Below are positions 1 through 6,351 of a stretch of DNA of 7,569 nt, piece by piece. This DNA comes from Bdellovibrionales bacterium. Lineage in GTDB: Bacteria > Bdellovibrionota > Bdellovibrionia > Bdellovibrionales > UBA1609. Both the position numbers and the translations under genes were made by a program. The stretch covers positions 1 to 7,569 of the forward strand of contig DAIDJH010000082.1 in the NCBI GenBank assembly GCA_027451425.1, in the 5' to 3' direction. How positions within the stretch are numbered: the first letter of the stretch is position 1; each line of letters opens with the position of its first letter. A model generated the notes under the pieces. That model saw only the letters and a list, made by a program, of their open reading frames with translations. It made no database searches and had not been told where the DNA came from.

Positions 1-302
1 ATGCGGTCCATCGCCTCGGCGTCGAAGACGTAGTTCGCGGGGTCGCGCGCGTACCAGAAGATGGTGTCGTGCTTGGTCGGCCAGCGCCGCTTGTGCCGCG
101 CGCCGTAGTCGTAGGCCCAGACGATCTCGTTCATGAAGCTCGCCCGGCCGAACACGGTGTCGAGCAGCAGCTTGCAGTAATGCGCCTCGCGCGGGTCGAT
201 GTGGAAGAACAGCGAGCCGTCGGCGGCGAGCACCCGGCGGATTTCCACCAGGCGCGGTTCGAGGAAGCCGAGATAGTCGTCGAACGCGTCGGCGAAGCGG
301 AG
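1..302 (-). CDS. Site-specific DNA methyltransferase, internal fragment (truncated at both ends)
   Basis: Reading the minus strand from about 302 down to 1 gives an uninterrupted frame of about 100 residues that I recognise as the middle of an N6/N4-type DNA methyltransferase (PF01555-like family, SAM-dependent methylation of A or C in DNA). Recognisable blocks, in order, are FADAFDDYLGFLEPRL, a GSLFFHIDPREAHY segment, LLLDTVFG, NEIVWAYDYG, KRRWPTKHDTIFWYA and YVFDAEAMDR, all typical of stand-alone bacterial methyltransferases of this group. The catalytic (D/N)PPY motif lies N-terminal of this part in the family and would fall beyond base 302, where the sequence instead becomes a Clp ATPase gene on the other strand. 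The C-terminal part continues off the left edge. GC is near two-thirds (40/60 and 42/60 in the first two 60-base blocks), clearly above the rest of the window. As it stands it cannot encode a working enzyme. Family assignment is confident; the exact right-hand boundary is uncertain by about 10 bases. Confidence 0.8.
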
Positions 303-311
303 ACCGTAACC
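297..311. other. Breakpoint between two unrelated sequences (probable assembly chimera)
   Basis: To the left, minus-strand codons encode a GC-rich methyltransferase up to the residues RFAD (codon for R at 297-299). To the right, plus-strand codons encode a Clp ATPase, with family-like sequence from about 308 (NLKTAAIK). The two reading frames abut on opposite strands. The methyltransferase lacks its N-terminal half and the Clp protein most of its length. GC falls sharply across the point. I see no insertion-sequence end, inverted repeat, target duplication or tRNA at the join. Confidence 0.7.
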
Positions 312-847
312 TCAAAACTGCGGCGATCAAGGCGATTAAAGAAGGACTCGCTCCTGAATTTCGAAATCGAATCGACGACACATTCGTATTCTTAGAGCCG
401 ACACAAGAAGAAGCTCAACAAATTCTCAACATGAGCTTGGCCACCGCACAAAGAAAAAGCTTTTTTGATAACGAAAATGCGCAGATTTTATTTAATGTGA
501 CGCCAGGCGCTCGGGCCTTTCTTTTACAAACCGGATTCGAACCTGAAATGGGCGGTCGCAGTCTCCGTCGCACAGTCAATAAACTCATTGTCGACCCCCT
601 CACCAATTTGATCGGATCGGGAGAGCTTAAAAATGGCGACTTAGTCGATGTTGGCGTCTCATCAGATGGCGATAGACTTACGTTCCGCCGTGTCGCCCAT
701 GGATTTTCATTGAAGGAGCAAATCCAAATCTACAGGAAAATATACGGTAATAGCGTCCCGATCCCCAAGGAGCCTGAAATTGCGACTATTGAATCAGCCG
801 CATTCGACTCCGCAAAAGCTCTCCCAATCGTGAAGTATAACAATTAA
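305..847 (+). CDS. Clp/Hsp100 AAA+ ATPase subunit, C-terminal fragment (5' truncated)
   Basis: This is the C-terminal end of a ClpA/ClpB/ClpC-type unfoldase, an ATP-driven hexameric ring that threads proteins into ClpP or rescues aggregates. The frame is open from the breakpoint, well before the first ATG at 431. The codons before that ATG encode clear family sequence: EGLAPEFRNRIDDTFVFLEP, matching the PEFLNRID..vvF segment that ends the second AAA+ large domain. After it come the D2 small-domain helices and GFEPEMGGRSLRR, equivalent to the usual GARPLRR with the sensor-2 arginine, then DPLTNLIGSGELKNGD and a short beta strand. The Walker motifs, N domain and first AAA+ domain are missing, lost to the breakpoint. 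About 50 residues follow the usual domain end (from about base 695), an extended tail unlike standard Clp proteins. It ends 25 bases from the convergent mtaB stop. The family is sure; A, B or C type cannot be told from this part. Confidence 0.85.
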   Translation, partial: RNLKTAAIKAIKEGLAPEFRNRIDDTFVFLEPTQEEAQQILNMSLATAQRKSFFDNENAQILFNVTPGARAFLLQTGFEPEMGGRSLRRTVNKLIVDPLTNLIGSGELKNGDLVDVGVSSDGDRLTFRRVAHGFSLKEQIQIYRKIYGNSVPIPKEPEIATIESAAFDSAKALPIVKYNN

Positions 848-872
848 TGACGTAAAAATACCGAGGGATGTT

Positions 873-2201
873 TTAGCTGATAATTTCGCCGATAAGCGGA
901 GATTCAAGGCGATCACGAATCGCCGCAATCCCTGTTACTCTGACTCGCACCTCGCTGCCCTCATCAACTGACTCAGCTAAATTGATGCTCCAATAGTCGC
1001 GCGAAAGACCATTGCCATTTTTTAAAATTAGCGCCCTTTTTACCGTGCCTATTTGTTCCCGCGCCTTTGCCAAATAACGTTCACGGCTCAACTCGCGCAG
1101 TCGATCGGCCCGACGGGCAATCACCGAACCCTCCACTTTACCGTCGAGTCGCGTGGCGTATGTCCCCGGTCGCTCACTGTATGGGAAAACATGAATTCGC
1201 GTCCACGGAGAATCATTGAGTTTTTTATACGTCTCGACAAATTCATTTTCGTCTTCGCCCGGAAACCCCACGATCACATCCATACCGACAAAGGCATTTG
1301 GAATGCGCGCCGAAATATTATGTAACGCCTTAACCACCTGTTCAGCCCCATATTTTCGTTTCATACGCGTGAGTATAGGCGTTGAGGCGCTTTGGATACT
1401 CATATGAAAATGCGGACACAATCGCGGGTCTGCAAAAAGGGCCATGAGCCTGTCGTTCAGCTCCACAGGCTCGAGGCTTGTCAGCCGTAGGCGCGACACA
1501 CGCGTTTTCAGAAGCAAATCCTCAATCAAGTTCTCAAGGCCAAACTCGTAATCGCCAATGTGCACGCCCGTCAGCACAATTTCACGAACGCCGTCCGCCA
1601 GCAAATCACTCACTCGCGCACGTATGTCCTCGATGGGTAGCGATCGGCTCTTACCACGCGCAAAGGGAATCACACAAAACGTACAAAAGCTGTTGCATCC
1701 ATCTTGAATTTTTAAAAATGCGCGCGTGTGCCCAGACTCTACCCCTCCGCCAGCACCCAAATCCCCACGCTTAAAAATGTTCGACTTATAAACACGTTCG
1801 GCTGTGCTAGAAATTTTTCCGCGAATGAGCTCGGCCAATTGGGCTTTATGCGAATTGGCAACAATCAAATCAATATCCGTCTGCGTCTCTAGTTTTTCAG
1901 TGTCGACCTGTGCCGAACAGCCCGTGACCACAACAAAATAATTTGAGTTGATGCGTTTCAAGCGCCGAGCTTGGCGAATCACCTCTTGTGTTGCCTCACC
2001 GGTCACGGCACAACTGTTTAAAATATGCACAAGGGGTTGGGGGGAATTTTTCTGTTTGGGATTATTCGCGGGCAGAAAACCATTCTCACGGAGCTGCTTT
2101 TCGAGCAGGCCCGAGTCGTAGGTATTCACTTTGCAGCCATACGTGATGAGCTGGTATGTCAGCGCGTCGACATGCTTCACCATGGGTTCTAGTAAATCCA
2201 T
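873..2201 (-). CDS. mtaB: tRNA (N6-threonylcarbamoyladenosine-37) methylthiotransferase MtaB
   Basis: Radical-SAM enzyme that adds a methylthio group to t6A37 of tRNAs reading ANN codons, giving ms2t6A37. At 442 residues it has the full family length and domain order. The N-terminal MTTase domain holds three cluster-binding cysteines: YGCKVN (Cys23), NSCAVT (Cys64) and TGCSAQ (Cys95). The radical-SAM core has the CxxxCxxC motif CNSFCTFC (Cys169, 173, 176) followed by PFARGKSRS. A TRAM-like RNA-binding region lies at about 380-440. The GCKVN and SCAVT signatures and lack of MiaB/RimO hallmarks favour MtaB. The chosen ATG overlaps the end of mnmA by 13 bases and is preceded by a weak GGTGG-rich stretch lying inside mnmA's Gly codons. 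Met7 (2183), just past the mnmA stop, is a possible alternative start with no better ribosome site. It is the last gene of the desulfurase-mnmA-mtaB block, so translation is probably coupled to mnmA. Confidence 0.94.
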   Translation of the reverse strand: MDLLEPMVKHVDALTYQLITYGCKVNTYDSGLLEKQLRENGFLPANNPKQKNSPQPLVHILNSCAVTGEATQEVIRQARRLKRINSNYFVVVTGCSAQVDTEKLETQTDIDLIVANSHKAQLAELIRGKISSTAERVYKSNIFKRGDLGAGGGVESGHTRAFLKIQDGCNSFCTFCVIPFARGKSRSLPIEDIRARVSDLLADGVREIVLTGVHIGDYEFGLENLIEDLLLKTRVSRLRLTSLEPVELNDRLMALFADPRLCPHFHMSIQSASTPILTRMKRKYGAEQVVKALHNISARIPNAFVGMDVIVGFPGEDENEFVETYKKLNDSPWTRIHVFPYSERPGTYATRLDGKVEGSVIARRADRLRELSRERYLAKAREQIGTVKRALILKNGNGLSRDYWSINLAESVDEGSEVRVRVTGIAAIRDRLESPLIGEIIS

Positions 2202-3304
2202 CCACCACCCAACAGTTCACGATCCCGATAAAACACGGCCGCCTGACCTCGCGTGACTGCACGCTGCGGTTCTGCAAATTGCAATTCCACGCGATCGCGA
2301 TTCGGTGACACGCGCACAACGGCGTCAGCGCCCTGATGCGCATACCGAATTTTGACACGAACCGTTTCGCCGTCGGCAACCTGCGCAAGCCAATTCACAT
2401 CGCGCACATTCACGTGCGATGAATACAGGTGCGACTCGTCGCCCATCCAAACAGTCGAGCTTTCAACGTCAATTTTAATGACGTAGATGGGTTCACCAAC
2501 GGCAATACCGAAACCCTTTCTTTGCCCAACCGTAAAGTGGTGAATCCCTTTATGCTCAGCAAGAATTTCCCCTGAAGGATAACGCCGGATCACGCCAGGT
2601 TTCAATTTATCCGCGGCGACTTGCGATTCAATAAACCCGGCGTAGCCATTTTTTTTGCCGATAAAGCAAATTCCGGTAGAGTCCTTTTTGCGTGCAACCG
2701 GAAGACCGATTTTTTCGGCATAGGCGCGAACATCCGATTTTTGCCATCCACCTATAGGGAAGAGCAATTTCCCCAAAATCTGTCGTTCGAGTGTAAAAAG
2801 AAAATACGTTTGATCCTTCCAAGAGTCTTCGCTTGTCACAATCGTTGGCTCGTTATTACGGCCATTTTCAACTCGCGCATAGTGACCTGTCGCCATGTAA
2901 TCGCACCGCAATTCGCGCATTTTCATCAGTAAGTGGTCGAACTTTAGAAACGTGTTGCAATTCACGCAGGGGATCGGAGTCTCGCCTTTTAAATACCCAT
3001 CGACAAAATCGTCGATAACTGCGGCACGAAACTTGTCTTCACAATTGACGACGTAAAAGGGAATATTCAGGCGATCAGCAACCGCGCGCGCATCATCGAC
3101 GTCGAGACTCGAACAGCACGTCCCATTGCCCTCTTCAATGGCGCAGTGGCTAGCCGAATAATCCCAGACCTGCATGGTGACGCCAATAACGTCATAGCCT
3201 TGCTCGACGAGAACCGCCGCCGCAACGGAACTATCGACCCCTCCCGACATAGCAACGAGCACCCGCGGCTTTTTTATTGCGCCATCATTTTGCGGCACGA
3301 GCAT
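2189..3304 (-). CDS. mnmA: tRNA-specific 2-thiouridylase MnmA
   Basis: Cytoplasmic ATP-dependent enzyme that replaces oxygen by sulfur at C2 of the wobble uridine (U34) in Lys, Glu and Gln tRNAs. The 371-residue length is normal. The PP-loop for ATP is SGGVDSS at residues 20-26. The first active-site cysteine region is PCVNCN (Cys112/Cys115; in the family the cysteine of the CNxxxKF element is the nucleophile), followed by ATGHYAR (137-143). KDQTYFLF is at 162-169, and the second catalytic cysteine is in STGICFIG (Cys212). The C-terminal beta-barrel regions carry HHFTVGQRKG and RYAHQGA. A GTCCS element near residue 60 is a common variant in this family. It overlaps the cysteine desulfurase by 20 bases upstream and mtaB downstream, indicating co-transcription. 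The ATG start at 3304 sits only one base after a GGGAG, whereas the in-frame GTG at 3298 sits seven bases after it and may be the true start. Confidence 0.96.
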   Translation of the reverse strand: MLVPQNDGAIKKPRVLVAMSGGVDSSVAAAVLVEQGYDVIGVTMQVWDYSASHCAIEEGNGTCCSSLDVDDARAVADRLNIPFYVVNCEDKFRAAVIDDFVDGYLKGETPIPCVNCNTFLKFDHLLMKMRELRCDYMATGHYARVENGRNNEPTIVTSEDSWKDQTYFLFTLERQILGKLLFPIGGWQKSDVRAYAEKIGLPVARKKDSTGICFIGKKNGYAGFIESQVAADKLKPGVIRRYPSGEILAEHKGIHHFTVGQRKGFGIAVGEPIYVIKIDVESSTVWMGDESHLYSSHVNVRDVNWLAQVADGETVRVKIRYAHQGADAVVRVSPNRDRVELQFAEPQRAVTRGQAAVFYRDRELLGGGWIY

Positions 3305-4493
3305 TCTCCCGGTATGAAACGCGCAAATCGCGCAGTCGTAGAATTACATTTTCCAGCACGGTGATGAATCGCTTGATTTCACTTTCAGATGTGTCCCAAC
3401 CGAGACTCACACGCAAACTACTTTGAGCTTCTCGCCGGCTGAGCCCCATTGCGATGAGAACGGGGCTTGGCTCGGGATTGCCACTCGAACACGCAGCCCC
3501 CGTGCTTACCGAAATTCCTTCAAGATCTAGATTCATAAGAAGGCTTTCGCCATCAATATCGTCGATCACAAGACTCGATGTATTGGGTAACCTCTCGCCG
3601 GCCGTTCCCGTAAGAGAAACCCCCGAAACACGCGCAAGCAATTCGTGCTCGAAGCGATCACGAAGTTCACGCATGCGCTCAGAGTGCTCCATGATTCTGT
3701 CCATATGCTCATACGCGACTGCGGAAAATGCGGCAATTGCGAGAATGTTTTCAGTGCCAGCCCGACGGCCCCGCTCTTGACCGCCACCATGAATCAAGCT
3801 CGTGAGGCGCTCGCCTTTTTTTGCATAGACGAGTCCGGTGCCTTTCAGCGCATACATTTTGTGCGAAGCAAAGGTCGCATAATCCACTCCCCAATGCCCA
3901 ACGTGAATGGGAACTTTGCCAAGAGTTTGCACCGCATCCGTGTGAATTTTTGCGCCCACCTCATGAGCCATTTGCGCCATTTCAGAAATCGGGAACAACA
4001 TCCCGGTTTCATTGTTTGCCGCCATGATTGAGACAAAAGCGGTACGATCCGATAAAAATTGCTTATACTGATTCAGATCGATTCGCCCACCGCGATCAAC
4101 TGAAACAACGTGCACGACCCCGCCATTCTCGCGAATCCAATCGAAACACTGGGTAACACTCGGGTGCTCAACGTTCGACGTGATGTACTCATTGCGTGGG
4201 CTTTGACGAAATTGCGCAAACGCCCCCTTGATCACGGTATTGTTGCTTTCGCTGCCACCACCTGTGAACACAAGCTCAAGCGGGTGGCAGCCAACGAGGC
4301 GCGCTAAATTTTCGCGCGCTTCGCGAAGCAAGTTTTTCGGGCCTCGACCCGACCAATGAATGCTGGATGGATTACCCCATTTGCCGGCCCACTCCGGCAA
4401 CCGTTCAACAACAGATTGAAGCGGTGGGGTGGTCGCATTGTGATCAAGGTAAATCCGACCCGCGTCTTTAAGGGACCAGCTCGGTTTTTCCAT
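3285..4493 (-). CDS. Cysteine desulfurase (NifS/IscS family, aminotransferase class V)
   Basis: PLP enzyme that removes sulfur from L-cysteine to form alanine and an enzyme-bound persulfide. Its 402 residues cover the whole family fold. Visible landmarks are the N-terminal YLDHNATTP (15-23), NPSSIH (41-46), FTGGGSESNN (76-85) of the PLP phosphate site, the conserved EHP with His110, NNETG (160-164), HTDAVQ (184-189), the PLP lysine in SHKMYALKGTG (Lys212), RRAGTEN (243-249) and the sulfur-carrying cysteine in STGAACSSG (Cys335), followed by PEPSPVL. It heads the minus-strand block and overlaps mnmA by 20 bases. No Fe-S scaffold (IscU/SufU) gene is beside it, so a dedicated role in tRNA thiolation, as for YrvO next to MnmA in Bacillus, is a reasonable inference. 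A general Fe-S role cannot be excluded. The gene symbol is left empty because iscS, nifS and yrvO cannot be told apart from sequence alone. No strong ribosome site precedes the ATG. Confidence 0.94.
   Translation of the reverse strand: MEKPSWSLKDAGRIYLDHNATTPPLQSVVERLPEWAGKWGNPSSIHWSGRGPKNLLREARENLARLVGCHPLELVFTGGGSESNNTVIKGAFAQFRQSPRNEYITSNVEHPSVTQCFDWIRENGGVVHVVSVDRGGRIDLNQYKQFLSDRTAFVSIMAANNETGMLFPISEMAQMAHEVGAKIHTDAVQTLGKVPIHVGHWGVDYATFASHKMYALKGTGLVYAKKGERLTSLIHGGGQERGRRAGTENILAIAAFSAVAYEHMDRIMEHSERMRELRDRFEHELLARVSGVSLTGTAGERLPNTSSLVIDDIDGESLLMNLDLEGISVSTGAACSSGNPEPSPVLIAMGLSRREAQSSLRVSLGWDTSESEIKRFITVLENVILRLRDLRVSYRENARAAK
3306..3310 (-). promoter_or_regulatory. Shine-Dalgarno site of mnmA, deciding between two starts
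   Basis: The minus strand reads GGGAG here, inside the last codons of the cysteine desulfurase gene. The distance to the ATG at 3304-3302 is one base, too short for efficient initiation. The distance to the in-frame GTG at 3298-3296 (codon 3 of the longer form) is seven bases, which is optimal. Seen directly; the inference is that MnmA starts at GTG and is two residues shorter. Confidence 0.5.
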
Positions 4494-4573
4494 AATGGAC
4501 GGAACCTACCACATCCCCGGTCTGGGCGAAAGTCCGGTCAAGGATGGCTGCATTTTTTCCGATATAAATACGG
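4494..4573. promoter_or_regulatory. Divergent intergenic region, likely promoters for both flanking units
   Basis: These 80 bases separate the start of the cysteine desulfurase gene (-) from the start of the unknown gene (+), so promoters for both should lie in or near it. On the plus strand TATAAA at 4563-4568 is a good -10 match, but it lies only five bases before the ATG and has no clear -35 at normal spacing; if used, the transcript would be nearly leaderless. On the minus strand TTTACA (4587-4582) and TATATC (4566-4561) form a weak pair with a short 15-base spacer, which would give a leader of about 60 bases for the desulfurase. No ribosome site precedes either ATG convincingly. No palindromic operator or riboswitch is evident. 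Confidence 0.35.
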
Positions 4574-5818
4574 ATGAAGACTGTAAAAGAATGGGTTTCG
4601 GGCCTCAAAATTCCCGTTGAAAAATTTGAACTCTGGCTTCGTGAAGCTCCGGCTAACGAATCTTTTACATTCTGGTGCTTACAGACGGGTCGAATCAACG
4701 AAACCGAATATCTGGCGTGGGCACGTGATTTTTACAGTTTGCCGACACTCAACTCGAGCTATTTCAAACAACCGATTCAGAAAGATCTGTGGCACTCCAT
4801 CCAGAACGTTGCCAATTGGTCGTCGTCGCTCATCCCTATTGCTCAATGGGATGGAGTTATTTACCTCGCGTGCGTCGAGCCCTCAATTGACGTGCAGTGG
4901 AGTTTTCCCGTTCAGTATTTACTTGCAGCGGCTAGCGACTTGAAACAATTTTGGCAGAGTCTCGTTACTGCCGAAGAGCGAAATTTTGTAACAATCCCTC
5001 CGACACCCGACAAGCAGACGTCAACTCAAGTCGCCGCTGTTAACGCGCCAGCTACCGCGCCGATCACTGACCCCGTTAACCTTGCTTCGGACGGCGCCCA
5101 GCCACCGCCGTTGAGTATTGACGAACCTACCGGGCTTAACCTCGCTGCCCTTAAAGCTTCGCCATCCACCGAAGCAGCGACGGTCGCCCCCGAAGGATTG
5201 TTGGTATCAACACCGGCCTCGCCTGCGCTCGCCGAAATTTCGCCACCAGAGTTATCAGTCGTTGTCGCCATACCAGACAGCTTCGATGCTAATGCCCCTC
5301 AAGGGTTGGCAACGCCTCAAGCGGCCAATGTCAGCGTAGCTGCTGCGCCAGAAACAACCACTGACACCGCAACGGGCACAACAGTGACCCGCCTTCACAC
5401 TCAATTCTTGAGCAGTATGAACGCGAAGTTTAGTGGCGCCATGATTATCGAAGTGAATCGTGACAATTTTTTCCCGCTCATTTGGAATGAGAATTTTCGC
5501 CCCACGAGCGATCGTGCGAAAAAGGCGTGGAATTTAAATTCGCCAAGCGCATTTCGTATCGCGTACCGAACAGGCCAACCCTATCTCGGTCATGTCGTCG
5601 AAACACCAATCAACATCGAATTTTTTAAGGAGTGGGGGTTTGCCGCTCTCCCGAAATATGTTCTTGTTCAACCCGTAAGGGATTCGGCAGGGCAAGTGAA
5701 CCACCTCCTACTCGCGCTTGCCGATGAGCAAACACGCCCACACCAATTGTTGAGCGATGCGGAAAAGTTGGCGGCCGAATTTTCAGAATTGTTTGCCGCG
5801 CAAAAATCGGCGGCGTAA
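4574..5818 (+). CDS. Unknown protein: N-terminal MshEN-like region, Ala/Pro/Thr linker, C-terminal globular region
   Basis: I do not recognise this 414-residue protein as a named family. Three parts can be seen. Residues 1-140 are a compact, tryptophan-rich domain. Within it, TGRINETEYLAWAR (38-51), then FYSLPTL, then SLIPIAQWDGVIYLACVEP (85-103) recall the layout of the MshEN/type II secretion ATPase N-terminal domain (G-x-I-x-x-x-E/Q-L, then I-P-I and hydrophobic strand), though no nucleotide motifs follow. Residues about 141-272 are a low-complexity linker rich in Ala, Pro, Thr and Ser. Residues about 273-414 are a second folded region with SGAMIIEVNRDNFFPLIW, SAFRIAYRTGQPYLG (325-339), and strand-rich YVLVQPV and LLLALAD, possibly GAF-like. 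There is no signal peptide or membrane segment, so it is probably cytoplasmic. It lies 12 bases before tsaE and probably shares its transcript. No Shine-Dalgarno site precedes the ATG. That it is a real gene is well supported by length, composition and context; its function is unknown. Confidence 0.85.
   Translation: MKTVKEWVSGLKIPVEKFELWLREAPANESFTFWCLQTGRINETEYLAWARDFYSLPTLNSSYFKQPIQKDLWHSIQNVANWSSSLIPIAQWDGVIYLACVEPSIDVQWSFPVQYLLAAASDLKQFWQSLVTAEERNFVTIPPTPDKQTSTQVAAVNAPATAPITDPVNLASDGAQPPPLSIDEPTGLNLAALKASPSTEAATVAPEGLLVSTPASPALAEISPPELSVVVAIPDSFDANAPQGLATPQAANVSVAAAPETTTDTATGTTVTRLHTQFLSSMNAKFSGAMIIEVNRDNFFPLIWNENFRPTSDRAKKAWNLNSPSAFRIAYRTGQPYLGHVVETPINIEFFKEWGFAALPKYVLVQPVRDSAGQVNHLLLALADEQTRPHQLLSDAEKLAAEFSELFAAQKSAA
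5003..5389 (+). other. Low-complexity Ala/Pro/Thr/Ser-rich linker within the unknown protein
   Basis: Encodes about residues 144-272 of the unknown protein. The composition is dominated by Ala, Pro, Thr, Ser and acidic residues with almost no aromatics, in contrast to the tryptophan- and phenylalanine-rich flanks, so it is probably disordered. It contains a short hydrophobic island, LSIDEPTGLNLAAL (180-193), which could be a docking motif, and a looser echo, DANAPQGLATP (238-248). There is no exact tandem repeat. Confidence 0.6.
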
Positions 5819-5830
5819 AGTCGACGCATA

Positions 5831-6334
5831 ATGATCTCAAAATTTACAACAACAACGCCAGAGGACCTTGTACCCGTCGCGCGCGAGCTGATTCGCTTAA
5901 TCACAACGGCGGAAAAATCTCGCATAGATTACCATGCGCTAGTGTTACTTTCCGGCCCCATGGGAGTTGGAAAAACTAAATTTGTTGAAACTATTGTCCG
6001 GGAATTGTCATCTAAAATGCCCGAAGTCACAAGTCCAACGTTTGCGCTCCATCAGGTTTACCACCTGTCGGATGGCAAAAAGGTCGACCATTTCGATCTT
6101 TATCGGCTCCAGTCCGACGATGAAATTGAAAGTGCCGGATTTTGGGATGCACTGGCCTTGGACACGGGTTTGATTTTGGTTGAATGGCCTGAAAAATTAC
6201 CGGGAATGGCCATCCCCGGCGAGAACAATTTTCAAGCACCTGGCTGGACCATTTTTAAGGTCAGGATGTCGTTGCTTGATACGGGTGCACGCGAGATTAT
6301 TATTCAAGGCGAACAAACCCGCGGCTTGCACTGA
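5831..6334 (+). CDS. tsaE: tRNA threonylcarbamoyladenosine biosynthesis ATPase TsaE
   Basis: Small P-loop ATPase of the TsaB-TsaD-TsaE complex that makes t6A at position 37 of ANN-decoding tRNAs; TsaE drives turnover of the TsaBD core. The 167 residues carry all family marks: Walker A GPMGVGKT (42-49), VTSPTF (66-71), DHFDLYRL (86-93) with the conserved aspartate, the acidic EIESAGFWD (98-106), and LVEWPE (116-121). It is slightly longer than the usual ~150 residues because of a longer C-terminal part. The ATG is 12 bases after the stop of the unknown upstream gene, with only a weak AAAG-type ribosome site, so it probably depends on read-through or coupled translation. It ends 17 bases from the convergent nnr stop. 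Nnr next to TsaE is a common bacterial pairing. Its product's modification, t6A, is the substrate of MtaB encoded at 873-2201. Confidence 0.95.
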   Translation: MISKFTTTTPEDLVPVARELIRLITTAEKSRIDYHALVLLSGPMGVGKTKFVETIVRELSSKMPEVTSPTFALHQVYHLSDGKKVDHFDLYRLQSDDEIESAGFWDALALDTGLILVEWPEKLPGMAIPGENNFQAPGWTIFKVRMSLLDTGAREIIIQGEQTRGLH

Positions 6335-6351
6335 ACTCTGTACGCACTTTT

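Noticed and set aside
1..302. A restriction-modification or phage-defence island
   Set aside because: Only an internal methyltransferase fragment is present, without catalytic motif, partner endonuclease or mobile-element signs, and it ends at a suspected artificial junction.
69..395. Plus-strand open frame of 108 codons crossing the left junction
   Set aside because: It is antisense to the methyltransferase coding frame and out of frame with the Clp gene; high GC alone leaves such frames open.
431..847. ATG at 431 as the true start of a small 138-residue protein
   Set aside because: The 40-odd codons before it, in frame and without a stop, encode conserved Clp sequence (PEFRNRID), so this ATG is internal.
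848..872. Terminator between the Clp gene and mtaB
   Set aside because: The 25-base convergent gap has no stem-loop followed by a T run on either strand.
3645..4031. Plus-strand 128-codon frame inside the cysteine desulfurase
   Set aside because: It lies wholly antisense to a clearly conserved enzyme and shows no recognisable protein pattern.
5026..5271. Minus-strand 81-residue Ala/Gly-rich frame
   Set aside because: It is the antisense shadow of the repetitive-composition linker of the unknown protein and has no family features.
6335..6351. Bidirectional terminator between tsaE and nnr
   Set aside because: The gap is only 17 bases and contains a short T run but no inverted repeat that I can see.
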